Assembly: GCA_030411725.1 (NCBI GenBank)
Contig: MU839827.1
Location: forward strand, 1,240,001-1,304,000
Source: Echria macrotheca
Taxonomy: Eukaryota; Ascomycota; Sordariomycetes; Sordariales; Schizotheciaceae
Reading direction: 5' to 3'
DNA length: 64,000 bases
Every line of letters begins with the position of its first letter. Within the stretch, counting starts at the first letter, position 1. Below the pieces are notes generated by a model. It was not told the DNA's origin and made no database searches. It worked only from the letters and a program-made list of their open reading frames with translations. The position numbers and the translations under genes were made by a program. Below are positions 1 through 10,247 of this stretch, piece by piece.

Positions 1-206
1 TTGGCGATGACAAGACGCTGGCTTAGGCGGGCGGCGGAAGCAGTGAGATGATCATTTCCTCGTCAACTCCTTGGCTTCTCCTTGGCGGCAATTGGCATGT
101 TAGGGTTGGCGTTTACACTGTATTTTGTACACCATTTGTATTCCGAAGTACGAGTAATAAGTATAGAGCGTTCGACAGACGAAGTCGTTCGTGCTTGAAG
201 CATTCA

Positions 207-2589
207 CTACAGCAGCCAGATGGTCTCCTCTGCCACCGAGCCAAAGCACTTGTCGACGTCGTTGCCAAAAAGCCTCCCGTAACCAATACGCTGATAGCAG
301 TCGTCGCTAGTCGAGGCGTTCACCTTGGTTAGAAACAAAACCTGGAACGCCGTGTGATATCCCGTCACGTTCCCAAACTCATACCCTCCTTGAATCCGCG
401 GCGTTCGTGCCACGAACAGGGCGTATATCGTGCCGCATGTCGATAATGCCTCGTCAGTCTGGAAATCCGGATCCTCAAGAGAGGCCCACCCGATGGTGAA
501 TTCAGGCGCGGCATTCAGGCTCACTCTTCGCCAGTGCATTTGACTGGTAGAGGCCAAGCGGCGAGGAAGATTCTCACGGCGACGAGACAGCTTCGTAGCG
601 GCTACTCGGTCTTCATCATCGGCAAACTGGCCTCTGATGGAAAGCTGGTAAACTCTTCCATGGATCCTCAGGACTCTGAACTCGCTGTGTTCCGCATACT
701 CTTCGGCCGTCGGGAAACTCGTTGCGGCACTAGTATTCAGTTGTATGCCCATCAACTCTTCGGGCGGTCTTAGTGCCTCGGCGCTGCAAACCATTCGGAA
801 CCCGCTGGATTTATCGAATTCCCGAGCCACGGGCCAGCGGACGCCCATGCCAGCCATCGACTCCTTACCAGTAACAGGGGAAGAACGACAGCCCATTGAA
901 GCCCAGGACCAGGTTGGCACTCCGGCGGCTCTGACCAGCTCTCCATGCTGCGGCTTGAACGGGTCTCCTTCTATGGGTTCGATCCTCCGCCAAAGCAGTG
1001 CTCTGGCAGCTCTTCCCCTCCCTTCGGTACCATTCTCGAACCAGTGCCCGAACGCGTTGTGAAATTCACGCTCGGTTTCCCCTCGGCCCCGAGCGGCTGC
1101 GTGAATTGCTTGATGAAATTCACTGACCACGCCAGCAAGGGCGACAAATCGGTCTCTGTCGATTTTGGTGAACTGGAGCGATGAGAATGTCGCGGCTGCT
1201 ATCTCCCACGAGTCCAAGATCGCGGCAGGAGAACTCAGTGTCTCGATGGCGAACTTCTGGTAGCCGACGGACTCCCCGGTCAACGATAACGCCCGCTTAT
1301 TCTGGCATTGCATGTAAACGGTACCGTTGGTAAAAGTAAGGAGACGGCGGGAAAGGGTGAACTCCTGGAACGTCCAACCGCGCTGAAACAGCTCGTTGTA
1401 ATACACCTGCCGGAGATACTCCTCCTCAGCCACAGCCTGCTCTGCACTCTGGGCATAGAAATAGCCCTTGCACTCGCCATTTCGATCTCTGTACGGAAGC
1501 CGGGCCAGCTTGGATATGTCTTCGACTCTCAACTGCTTGAAAAGTATTCGGCTCTCAACAGCGGCTGTGGCTACAATGGTCAGCAAGGCATGCTGGTAGT
1601 AATCCGCCATCTTCCCCGACTCTCTGCTCCAGTCGACTGGATCATCTTGAACGATGCAAAGGGTGTCGATCCATATGTACTGGACCCCGAGCCTATAAGC
1701 ACAAAGGGCGGCTTCCAAGAAGACGGTAGAGAGTTGCGGATAGTTCCAGGCTAACTCGTCCGGTGCTTTCCGGCCCTCCAAGTTTCCCTTGAGCGTCCTG
1801 GATGCTTCCGTCGACTCGTCCCAGCGGTGAGTGAGCGCTATATATTTTCCGCTCAAGCCCTCCGTGTCACAAAGCTGGAAAAATACTCTATCTGGGTGTC
1901 CGGCATCCCCGGTGTTTGTATCGGAAATGTCGATTTTGACAAGTCGGGCAGGCAGAGGAACCTCTTCGGCGTTGAATGACTCGCACTGCGACAACGACTT
2001 GTTACACTCCGGGTGGTTTCGTTGACAGTTTATATACCATTCTCGGATTGTCTCAATATCTGGAAGTCTGACCGAGTCCGAGATCCGACCTATAATATCC
2101 CCAGACACTGACGCTGGAGTTTCTATTTGGGATCGGATTAGTGGTCTGACTAGAAATCTTTCCAAGAGAGAACGACTACTAGCCTTCGTCGGCAGCCAAG
2201 TGGATGGAAGTTTTAGCCTTCCAGCCGTTGACCGAGGCTGTGAGTTTCTTGATCCTCAGGGACTCGTCACTGGCACCAATTCCAGTGATAGTATCGAAGT
2301 GCACCCAACGTGGGTCAATCAACTCTTGTAAGCTCCGTCCAATCCGAGCCCAGAAGCTGCCTTCCAACGGAGAAAATTGGCCGCGGCCGTGGTATCTCTC
2401 TGCCTCCAGACCACGACTTGGGCCTTTGAGCCCTGTCATCCGGAAACTTTCGAGCACCAGCTTGCAGAAGCAGCATCCGTCTGCCGCCGCTTGCTTCACA
2501 GCAGTTAGAGGATATCCGCGAGACCTGCCGACGCGGCCTGGGGCGAAGGCCTGGATGTCGAACCGCTGGCATCGTGAGCACAGCGCCAT
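207..2589 (-). CDS. HET-domain (heterokaryon incompatibility type) protein
   Basis: Proteins of this family trigger cell death on non-self recognition in filamentous ascomycetes; the ligand of this one is unknown. The N-terminus has a CSRCQRFD segment and a CCFC pair. The HET core is clear: YIALTHRW near residue 219 and YIWIDTLCIVQDD near 274, then the conserved RESGKMADYYQHA stretch. The start is taken at 2589 because the family usually opens at MALC.. and the upstream codons are not family-like. The gene lies in two frames: the first ends at a TAG at 2179-2181. A 61-nt GC-AG intron (2123-2183, with CTAAT upstream of the acceptor) joins them and gives ..ADEETPASVSGDIIGR.., which fits the family pattern ADEG-PA..DIIGR. 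Spliced length is 773 aa. The alternative is a frameshift or a broken gene. It is divergent from the membrane-protein gene at 2857. Confidence 0.85.
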
Positions 2590-2856
2590 GGCCGTGGCGA
2601 TAATTGACTTTGGGTAGGCTAAGTGTACTAGCAGAGACGTCACCAGGGCAGACCCGACACTTTAGTGTTTTCAGAGAGGGAAAATGCGGGCAGGAGGGCT
2701 TCCTCTGCAGAGGCAGCCACGAAACAGGGGTCGGTCCAGCGAATCAGGACCACGGATGGATCCGCAGCCTCGTTTCGAAGCATAGGTAGTCGACGACCAG
2801 TCGCTCTTTCCATACGACGACCGTCCGAATAATGCCAATCGCCAACACCCCGCAAG

Positions 2857-4092
2857 ATGAGAGGGATTTTTGCACCGAAAAATTTTCGTATACTAGTAGC
2901 CGTCCTCATCTGTGTTGCTCTGCCGTCGATTGCGCCTTTCAAGCTAGCTTTTCTCGCTGTCAGCCTTGACAATGGTGGCCCGCAAAGCACAATCGTCATC
3001 AGCCTCTTGGTCTTGTCGGCGCCGTGTTACGTCTGCTTGGTTCTATGGGCTGCGCGGAAGAACTTCCACCACATACGAGCCAGCCTAGCGCTTCTTTTCA
3101 GCATATCCTCGGCGGCTTTGGCCATCGCAGGCTTGACGATATCGGACGATATCGACGGTTCATTCTATATCGCCTTGTCCGAGGCGGTGGCGCAGATAGT
3201 TGTTATTGTCGTTGTTACATGGTTTCTTCCGCGACGTTACAGACGACCCAATGGCTACGAGCCCGTTGCTCCATTGAAGAGGACAGCCAAGATAACCTCA
3301 CGAACGCCCAACCGAGCACTTCTCATGCAGGATTTAAATGATGGGAACGACGCTTATCTGACCGGGCGTCTCGCCGCCATTTTCAGACGGCACCAGCAGA
3401 TCGAGGTATGAGGCCCGCCTCGACAATTGTCATCGGACAGAGCGTGGACTCTGACCTTCGATTACTTGTTCCTAGGAGGCGGCGACAGCGCACTCGGCCG
3501 GAAAATCCGAGGTAACCAGGCCACAGACAACGAGCCTCGCCGAGCCGCGATTCCACCCAACTGTGCGGTACTGGGTGGGCACGCACACGTCGGCGTGGAT
3601 ACGACCATCCCACGCCATTCTTTTCGTTACCATAATTTTATTCGTTGTAGATGCTTCAATTGCCATCGTCGGCTGCTCCCAGTAGGTCTCGTCTGAAACC
3701 CGGCAACTAGGAACCCTGGGGCACTGACACTGAGATCTAGATTTTCGCGGCTTGGTGTTTCCGCGTCCGCCGTTTTGTTGTTATGGATACTTGTCCTATA
3801 TGCCTTGGTAGGGACTCGCATCGGACTGAATAGTGTAGTCCTTGCTCGACCTAGGGTAGAATTGGGTTACCTGCTGGCGTGGCAGCTTGCACTTTTAGCT
3901 ATCTTCAGGATAGCAGCATGGGCCTATATACCGGTTGCGGTGGGAAGCATTGAAGACTGGACGGATTTTTGTGCGCCGTTGGGGGTGGCGTGGTTCATCG
4001 TCCTTTTCATATTTCTGGGGTGTTCTTCGACATGCTTTTGGTTTGCTTATGCAAGCTTGACGAGAAGGAACTCGATGAAAGATTTACGATAA
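2857..4092 (+). CDS. Multi-pass membrane protein, unrecognised family
   Basis: I do not recognise this protein. Three exons (2857-3405, 3476-3681, 3741-4092) join in frame to 368 aa. The introns are 70 and 59 nt, with GTATGA and GTAGGT donors, CTGAC branch points and TAG acceptors. About seven or eight hydrophobic segments are visible, near residues 11-33, 45-65, 74-95, 104-124, 230-249, 258-280, 292-315 and 327-352. A polar loop of about 100 residues sits between the fourth and fifth. Exon 2 reads WVGTHTSAW before its membrane helix. The ATG at 2857 is directly followed by a basic stretch and the first helix, so it is a likely true start. Its promoter (267 bp) is shared with the HET gene. 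No catalytic motif is visible, so no function is assigned. Confidence 0.72.
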
Positions 4093-4619
4093 CTACTGTA
4101 CCGAGAGGTCTGGATTCCTACAAGATACCAAGCAATGGAGTTTTGGTATGCACATAGTATTAGCGTTGTCTCTTACTGGTATGACCGTCGATGCGCTTGC
4201 ATCAAATGTGAAGTATCGGAGCCAGAAGGAGAGTCTAGATACATGAAGTCCATCCGGGTGCGAAATAACTACTCACTCTGCCTGGAAATAAACACTATTC
4301 GACAAGTCTCAGGGGAAGTTGAAAGTGGATCCGAATTTCAGGCGGGTCCAAGCAGGTTTAGGTCTAACGGAAAACCCAACTCGTCCCGCACGTGACATAC
4401 GTACAACCGCCCGGCCTTAAACTGAACCCATTCACAAGTGCGGAAACGCATGTCCCCCAAAACGAAGGAAACAAAAAACCAAAATATTTCACAACTCTAA
4501 GAAAAGTGAAAATAACATCCACTGTCACTTTTATAGCAAAAAGAAACAACCACAAGATTCCCAACACTAAAAAGCGGGGAAAGAAAAAAACTTGAACCCC
4601 CCAAAAGAGAAAGAAAAAA
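4093..4619. other. Intergenic, no gene seen
   Basis: This is the space between the membrane-protein gene and TRM112. It becomes A-rich from about 4460 to 4619, directly before the TRM112 start, as expected of a fungal promoter and 5' UTR. A minus-strand open frame overlapping it (4364-4849) runs antisense through TRM112 exon 1 and is Phe/Ser-rich, so I take it as a shadow. Confidence 0.6.
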
Positions 4620-5108
4620 ATGAAAGTCCTCACGCTCAACTTCCTGACGTGCGCCGTCAAATCCTGCAAGTCATCCTCCGACTCGTTCCCCCTGCACCCA
4701 AAGGACGCCGAGCTGGCCAAGGACGACGTCGAGATCAACCCCCAGCTGCTGGCGAACGTGCTCCCGCGGCTGGACTGGAACGCGCTGCGGACGACGTCGA
4801 CAGAGGTATGTGTTTTTTGCCCTTTATACCCCCCCTCCCGACCATTCACTTTTTTTTCCTACATATATGGAAGGGGTAAGATAAAATGAAACTAAAATAA
4901 ATAAATCCAGTTGGGCTTCCCCTCGCTGCCAGACCAGCCGCCGTCCCCCGAGGACCTGACGGCCGACGAAAAGATGCTGCAGGAGCTGCACAGCCTGCTC
5001 ATGGAGACGCAGATCATGGAGGGCAAGTTGGTGTGCGGGCACTGCGGGCATGAGTATGCGATACGGGAGGGTATTGCCAATTTCCTGTTGCCTAGCCATC
5101 TCGTATGA
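4620..5108 (+). CDS. TRM112: tRNA methyltransferase activator Trm112
   Basis: Trm112 is the small zinc-binding partner that activates Trm9 (mcm5U in tRNA), Trm11 (m2G10), Bud23 (18S rRNA) and Mtq2 (eRF1). Exons 4620-4805 and 4911-5108 are split by a 105-nt intron (GTATGT..CAG) in phase 0 and give 127 aa, the usual length. The N-terminus MKVLTLNFLTC and the C-terminus REGIANFLLPSHLV are family hallmarks. The four zinc ligands are visible: Cys11, Cys16, and the CGHC pair at 104 and 107. The helical insert between them is typical of the family. It faces BIG1 tail to tail. Together with ELP2 and URM1 it makes three wobble-uridine modification genes in this window. Confidence 0.96.
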
Positions 5109-5500
5109 GGGATCTGACGGTTCTCGGATGGGGATGTATTTGGAGCGGGAGGGTGGGATTCATTTTGGGATTTATCGCGGCGTTTGCATTAGTGATCTGG
5201 GCTCGGAGTAAGGAACGGAAAATGGGATGCCGGAAAGGTTAGAGCACCGGGAGTACTGTGTCGACGACTAGAGCACAACTGAGAAGCCCATACCAGCGAC
5301 GATAGTGCGAAAATGGACTCATACTGCCTGATATACCAGTACAATAACCCCTGCAAGAGCAGGGCGCCAGAGAATGATGATACTCTAGTGATCCATAATT
5401 AAATATGCCCAAGCCTGAACTCCGGCCACCCAGTCAATATGCTACAGCTGTTTGCGAGCCCGACGCTTCTCACGATTACACGTTACAAACCACACCGGTC
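5109..5500. other. Intergenic between convergent TRM112 and BIG1
   Basis: These 392 bases lie between two convergent 3' ends and presumably hold both 3' UTRs. I see no reading frame with family resemblance and no repeat. Confidence 0.6.
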
Positions 5501-6454
5501 TCAACCTTGCTTCTTCTGGGCGGCGGGACCCATCTCCTTGTCGAAAGCACCATATGACACCTCGAGACTAGCGAGAGCCTTCAGGCCGACTCCGAGAATG
5601 GTCATGAGGACGATGAGAGCAATAAGCCCGGAGAAGACAGCTAGAACATCATTAACCAACAAGTCATACAACGAAGAAAGATATACTTACCAGGGGTAAA
5701 GAACTGGTACTTCTCAAACAGCGGCAAGCTGCTGGTAGAATTCGACTTCCTCCTGATCCCGGCAAAGCTCAACTCCTCGTCCGCATGGCGCTTGAGATCC
5801 ATGTGCACCGGCTCGGCAAACTCGGGCTCGTACGCCTTGAACTCGTTCGGGTCCGAGAACATGACAACCGTATACTCGCCCTCGAGCGCATCCAGCAGCA
5901 GACCCAGCTCGTGGTCATTATCCGCCAGCACCTCCCTCCTCTTCTCCGCCTCCCCGAGCGCCGGCAGATGCGCCAGCTCTACCCGCTCGACCTGCGCGAC
6001 TTTGCCCTTGGCCGCACACGCCGCCACGACGTGGTCGGCCAGCGGCTTCCCGGACACCTGCCCGATGACCTCGGCGACGCTGAACCGGCCGCGCGTCGTC
6101 TCGGCCGCGACGGCGCGGCACAGGTTCGGTAGGTTGCAGCGGCCGTCGGCGCCGTCGCGGATGTCGGCCGCGTGCACATTGGGCTGCGACACGAGGATGT
6201 ACCGGTCGGTCGGACACGCGTCGAGCAGTTGCTGGGCGGCCGCGATCACCTTGGAATTCGTCTGGAGCTGGACATCGCTGGGCGGAACGGGGAGTCTGTA
6301 ACAGGGCGGCGGATTGGTTAGCGTTACCGCATCCCGGGGAATAAACTCTGGGCGGTACGAACTCTGCTGTTGAAAAGAGCACGAAGGGAGAAGAGTCTGA
6401 GAAGGCTTGCACGGCCGTGCAGGCCAGCAGGGCAGCTGCTACGGAGAGCTGCAT
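5501..6454 (-). CDS. BIG1: ER membrane protein Big1 (cell-wall beta-1,6-glucan synthesis)
   Basis: Big1 is an ER type I membrane protein needed for cell-wall beta-1,6-glucan in yeast. Three exons (6363-6454, 5691-6295, 5501-5640) give 278 aa. The signal peptide is residues 1-18 (MQLSVAAALLACTAVQAF), followed by SDSSPFVLFST as in relatives. The lumenal part contains LQTNSK, SQPNVHAADIR and VVMFSDPNEF. The last exon encodes the membrane helix (GLIALIVLMTILGVGL) and the conserved tail SLEVSYGAFDKEMGPAAQKK. The first intron (67 nt) needs the unusual donor GTTCGT; it is the only donor I found that joins STA-E to LPVPPSDVQLQTNS in frame, and it has a CTAAC branch point. The second intron (50 nt) is GTAAGT..TAG. 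It is divergent from RRP17 across 222 bp. Confidence 0.93.
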
Positions 6455-6676
6455 GGTGGTTTGGATGGTGAGCTTTGCTGATGCGGGATGTCTTTCCCGA
6501 TGCGACGGACGGGGAGAGCTCGATGATGGTAGCGGCCAACGTCAACGTGGGCGGTGAGATGCGGCACAACCTTTGCCTGCAGGATTCTGCCGCTGCGGTT
6601 CTCAGAGGGGTTCTGGATTGGGAAAGTTTACAGCGGTTCCAGGGACTTTTTTCTTTCTGCTACAACGCCCGCCAAA

Positions 6677-7384
6677 ATGTTCGCCCAACCACGAGTGAAG
6701 AAGAATGCGCTTCAGCCACCGCCGAAGAAGAGGAAAACAACCCATGCTATCGAAGAAATCACGTTCGATCGAGATGCTCGCGCGGAATACCTTACCGGCT
6801 TCCGGAAGCGCAAGCAGGCGCGAATCAAGCAGGCCCAGGAGATCGCTGCCAAGAAGGAGCGGGAGGCGAGGATTGAGCTAAGGAAGCAGGTATGGAGACA
6901 TTCAAATTTTTTCTACTTATTCTTGCTGACAATTCCGGTCCAGATGCGAGAAGAGCGCAGGCAAACGGTAGAAGAACATGTCCAGGCCGTACAGAAAATC
7001 CTCCAGGAGGCTCGTGAAGCAGGTACCGGACCGCGAGAAGGCTTGTCGGACGACGAATGGGGCGGCTTATCAGACGAGGCCGTGGAGGAACCACCAATCG
7101 ACATGGAAGAGGAGTATATCGACGAGGATCGATACACAACTGTCACAGTCGAAGCTGTTAACGTTGATCGGGATGGGCTGCATAAACCAGTGGCTGAAAA
7201 AGACGGCGATGCAGAGAGTGACGGATCTACGCCAGACGAGACAGCGGAAAGTAGGAAGGAGGCACCGGAACAGAAGGGGTTAAAGGACAGGCCCAAGAAG
7301 AAAAAGAAGTCCTTCCGGTATGAGTCAAAGCTGGAGAGAAAACTGGAAGAGAGAAAGCAGAAAGCACGGCGGGGCAAACGGTAG
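6677..7384 (+). CDS. RRP17: rRNA-processing protein Rrp17 (Nol12 family)
   Basis: Rrp17/Nol12 proteins are nucleolar factors for 60S subunit maturation; yeast Rrp17 is a 5'-3' exonuclease for pre-rRNA 5' ends. Exons 6677-6889 and 6944-7384 encode 217 aa. The diagnostic N-terminal block is EITFDRDARAEYLTGFRKRK followed by a long basic coiled coil (QARIKQAQEIAAKKEREARIE..). The middle is acidic, and the C-terminus is Lys/Arg-rich (RPKKKKKSFRYESKLERKLE), a likely nucleolar targeting tail. The 54-nt intron (GTATGG..CTGAC..CAG) is a multiple of three and contains no stop, so an unspliced message would also read through. The ATG at 6677 is chosen because MFAQPRVKK starts the conserved part, while the 41 residues upstream look like 5' UTR. 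Confidence 0.9.
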   Translation: MFAQPRVKKNALQPPPKKRKTTHAIEEITFDRDARAEYLTGFRKRKQARIKQAQEIAAKKEREARIELRKQVWRHSNFFYLFLLTIPVQMREERRQTVEEHVQAVQKILQEAREAGTGPREGLSDDEWGGLSDEAVEEPPIDMEEEYIDEDRYTTVTVEAVNVDRDGLHKPVAEKDGDAESDGSTPDETAESRKEAPEQKGLKDRPKKKKKSFRYESKLERKLEERKQKARRGKR

Positions 7385-7636
7385 TCTAGATGGGTATCAT
7401 GCTCAGAGGCCGACTGGATATCATAACTCTAATCCCACAGCAGTTGTCCGGGAGCGAACGGTACTTGATGTAATGGTAACCCTAAGACACTTGGCCAGAC
7501 GTTGTGAGCGTGGTAACCCCATCCTGCCCCTTCCACCTCGACGTGTGCGCGCAAAAAATCTAGGTAGAAAGTCGAAAAGCCGGCAACGTGACGAGAACAG
7601 GCGACCGGACAGCGGTCGGAGAATTTTCGCGACAGA

Positions 7637-8397
7637 TTAGATGTTGCCAATCTCCTGCTGGAACTCCTCCAACTCCTTTTGCACAGTCGCGTACTTCTTG
7701 GCCATCTCCTCGTATTTGGTCTCCCACGAGTCGCGCTCTGCCTCCAGGGCTTGGACCTTGCGCTCGAAATGGCCGGCCTTGACGTCGGTCTGCCGAAGCC
7801 TAGCAATTGGTTAGCCGGCCATGAAGCTAATGGCCAAGTGACATGATGGCGCCGGTCCATGGACATATCGACTTACTTCTCATTCGCCTCCCGAAGCGCC
7901 TTGTCGGCCGCCTCTGCCTCATCCTCAAGCAGCTGCACTTTCCGCGTCAGAGACTCAGCTGTTGTAGCATGGGTTTCACCATCCGTGGAGGCCTTCTTAT
8001 AGTCGGCAATCAGGCCCTCCAGCTTGTCAACCTCTCCTTCAAGTACATTATTCTTGTGCTGCAGGGAAGTGATCTCCTGCTCCTTTTGGAGATTCTCCTG
8101 TTCGAGCGTCTTGACCCGGGCCTGGAGCTCCTCGACTTTGCTGGAGGCTTCGTCAGCTTCCAGGCGGAGCTGGTTCATTTTCTAGCAAGCACAACATCTT
8201 GGTCAGCAAATCCCCATGTCATATTAAGATGCCTCGGGTGCGTATCTCGATAAAAGACATCGCAAAGAACCACAGAGCGCGCGAGCTGAGCATTTCGTTG
8301 CGTCGTCGTGTCTCTTGGTGAGGGGTGTCCAGCATGGTGGGGTAGTAGCAGGGGTCCAGCTCAAAAGAATCGGGCTTACCTCCTTGATGCGATCCAT
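7637..8397 (-). CDS. TPM1: Tropomyosin
   Basis: Fungal tropomyosin is a dimeric coiled coil that coats formin-nucleated actin cables. Three exons (8380-8397, 7877-8181, 7637-7799) give 161 aa, exactly the length of filamentous-fungal tropomyosins. The first exon codes only MDRIKE, followed by a 198-nt intron (GTAAGC..TAG). Exon 2 starts KMNQLRLEADEA. The second intron is 77 nt (GTAAGT..TAG). The entire protein is heptad repeat with charged e/g positions and ends with the conserved ..EFQQEIGNI. Its target, actin, is also in this window at 43.1 kb. It is divergent from the gene at 8847. Confidence 0.95.
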
Positions 8398-8846
8398 GGT
8401 GAAAGTAGGTCTGTGGTGTCCGAGGCGGAGTAGAAAGAATCAAGGTCGATCCGAACAGGGAAGATTCGGCGCACGCAGAGAGAGATTTGCGAAGGGAGGG
8501 AGAGAAAGAGGTAGAAAGGTCGCAGGCGGTCGTGGAGTGGTGGGTTTGAAATGACGGGTGCCCCTCCTCCCCAAATGGCTGGCCTTTCGATTTGTTGCGG
8601 CAACTGACAGTCACTTGTCTGATCTTCAAGGGCCGGCTAAAGGTGGGGCGCACTCGGGCCTCACCGTTGCTGTGTCAACCGCGCATTTCATTCAAGGTTA
8701 TTTAGCAGCAACACGACGTTGACTTAGCGTCAACACGACGCGGACAAGTAGCTGGACCCGCACCATCAAACTCATTAAACAACGAACCAACATCCCGTCA
8801 TCGAATATCTGCCAGCTAGCACGTCAATGAGGCACCATTCGCAACC
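8398..8846. promoter_or_regulatory. Shared divergent promoter, tropomyosin / securin candidate
   Basis: These 449 bp separate two divergent start codons. The part just upstream of tropomyosin is purine-rich on the plus strand (8440-8540). A direct repeat of GTTGACTTAGCGTCAACACG-like sequence lies at about 8715-8745 (two CGTCAAC/CAACACGACG units). I see no TATA box in a convincing position. Confidence 0.4.
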
Positions 8847-10247
8847 ATGTTGGCCGCTCATCACGATCAAGAAAATGTGCTGAGCCATCACGCGGGCACG
8901 TCGAAGCAGCTGCAAGCCAAGACTCCAGGTGGCCGCTTTCTGAAGACTCCGCTGAAGGTCCCTCTCAACGACGAGAACGCGAACCACGCTTTCGGAGGCA
9001 AGAGTGTCCTGCGCACCAAGGGAAACGATGAGAACATCGCGACCGTTTCCAAGGGAGGCAATGGTCTTGGCAAGTCGGGGAAGCTCAATGCGAAGACGCC
9101 GGCTGGTAAGTCGTTCTGCTCGCCAAATGCCAACAATCGCGCCGCGTCTAACCCAATTTCTGGTTTAGAGCCTCGGACAGGGCGAGCACCACTTGGAAAC
9201 AAGACAACCAATGCGAAGGCCAAAGCGACTCAGCAAACAGGAGGAGTGAAGGAGATTGTGCGCGAATTCGAGAAAACTACCATCAAACCAACAACCACCG
9301 TGCGGCCGAAGCAAGCAGCTCCGCAGACCGAGTCATCGAAGCTTGAGGTACATACCGACAAGGATCCTTTGGATTCCGAGGAGGAAATCGAATATGCGCC
9401 TCCGAGACTGGAAGATCCGCCTTACGAGTCAGACGTGTTTCCCGCCGGCGCTCTGACGTACGAGGGAATGAAGCCGGAGAATCTGTTTAACGGCTACTAT
9501 GACTACTATTTCAATCGGATCGACGAGAATGGAATGACTGCCCAGGAGAGACTGACAGAGGAGCGGCGACGACAGGATCTTGAGCGCGGGGAGGGACAAA
9601 TCTTGAGAGACATGGAGGAGTTTGATTGGAGTGTTGGTGATGTGCCGGCAACCAAGACTGCCTTCAAGGTGAAGAGGGATGCAAATGCTCCGGTCGGTCC
9701 CAAGCAAACGAAGGTGGCAACTCGTCTAGCTCCCAAGGCTCCCAATACCATCACGTCACGGAGGGCTGCCGCCGCTCTCGCTGTGCCGGCAAAACCTGCG
9801 AAGACCACAGCAGAGCTCAAGGCAATGAAACCCCCTCTCACAAGTTCCGCCAAACCCCAGAGTTTTCTGCTGTCCCGCAAGAAATCAAGCCAGACCACTG
9901 TCCAACCGACCCTTGCCAGTCAGGAACGGGCGTCCGCCGCTATTGCATCCAGGAGCACGATCGGATACAGCAAAGGGAGATCTGCCCTATCAGCAAACCG
10001 GCAACCAGAGTTGCCACTGATGAGAGGCCCACGAGCTCTGACAAGAACGGCGAGCACAGCGTCGTCGGGATCAGATTCGACAATTACGCCAGCTCGCTTT
10101 GCTCAGACGCAGGCCACCAATGACTGGAAGAGGCCCGACTTCATGTCTATTTTCGATGTTGATGAAGCCCCGGGCGACGATATTGCCATCCCACCTCCCC
10201 CGCCGTCGGTTGACTCGGATGATTTCCAGTTCTCCACCGATTTCTAG
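8847..10247 (+). CDS. Probable securin (separase inhibitor) candidate
   Basis: Exons 8847-9105 and 9169-10247 give 445 aa, mostly low-complexity and basic. The 63-nt intron (GTAAGT..CTAAC..TAG) is stop-free and in frame. Securin features are visible: a cyclin-like destruction box RAPLGNKTTN at residue 92 (RxxL then N); a KEN-like QENV at 8-11; and EIEYAPP at 159-165, which resembles the separase pseudosubstrate segment of securins (human EIEKFFP). After it comes PPYESDVFPAGALTYEG and a conserved-looking block ending in MEEFDWSVGDVP. The rest is Ser/Thr/Lys-rich with many possible CDK sites. Length and layout (disordered N-terminus with degrons, acidic segment in the middle) suit the family. 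The assignment rests on motifs remembered rather than aligned, so it could be another APC/C substrate. Confidence 0.55.
   Translation: MLAAHHDQENVLSHHAGTSKQLQAKTPGGRFLKTPLKVPLNDENANHAFGGKSVLRTKGNDENIATVSKGGNGLGKSGKLNAKTPAGKSFCSPNANNRAASNPISGLEPRTGRAPLGNKTTNAKAKATQQTGGVKEIVREFEKTTIKPTTTVRPKQAAPQTESSKLEVHTDKDPLDSEEEIEYAPPRLEDPPYESDVFPAGALTYEGMKPENLFNGYYDYYFNRIDENGMTAQERLTEERRRQDLERGEGQILRDMEEFDWSVGDVPATKTAFKVKRDANAPVGPKQTKVATRLAPKAPNTITSRRAAAALAVPAKPAKTTAELKAMKPPLTSSAKPQSFLLSRKKSSQTTVQPTLASQERASAAIASRSTIGYSKGRSALSANRQPELPLMRGPRALTRTASTASSGSDSTITPARFAQTQATNDWKRPDFMSIFDVDEAPGDDIAIPPPPPSVDSDDFQFSTDF

Noticed and set aside
4364..4849. 161-aa minus-strand ORF rich in Phe/Ser
   Set aside because: It runs antisense over TRM112 exon 1 and an A-rich leader; its composition is that of a reversed A/T-rich stretch and no domain is seen.
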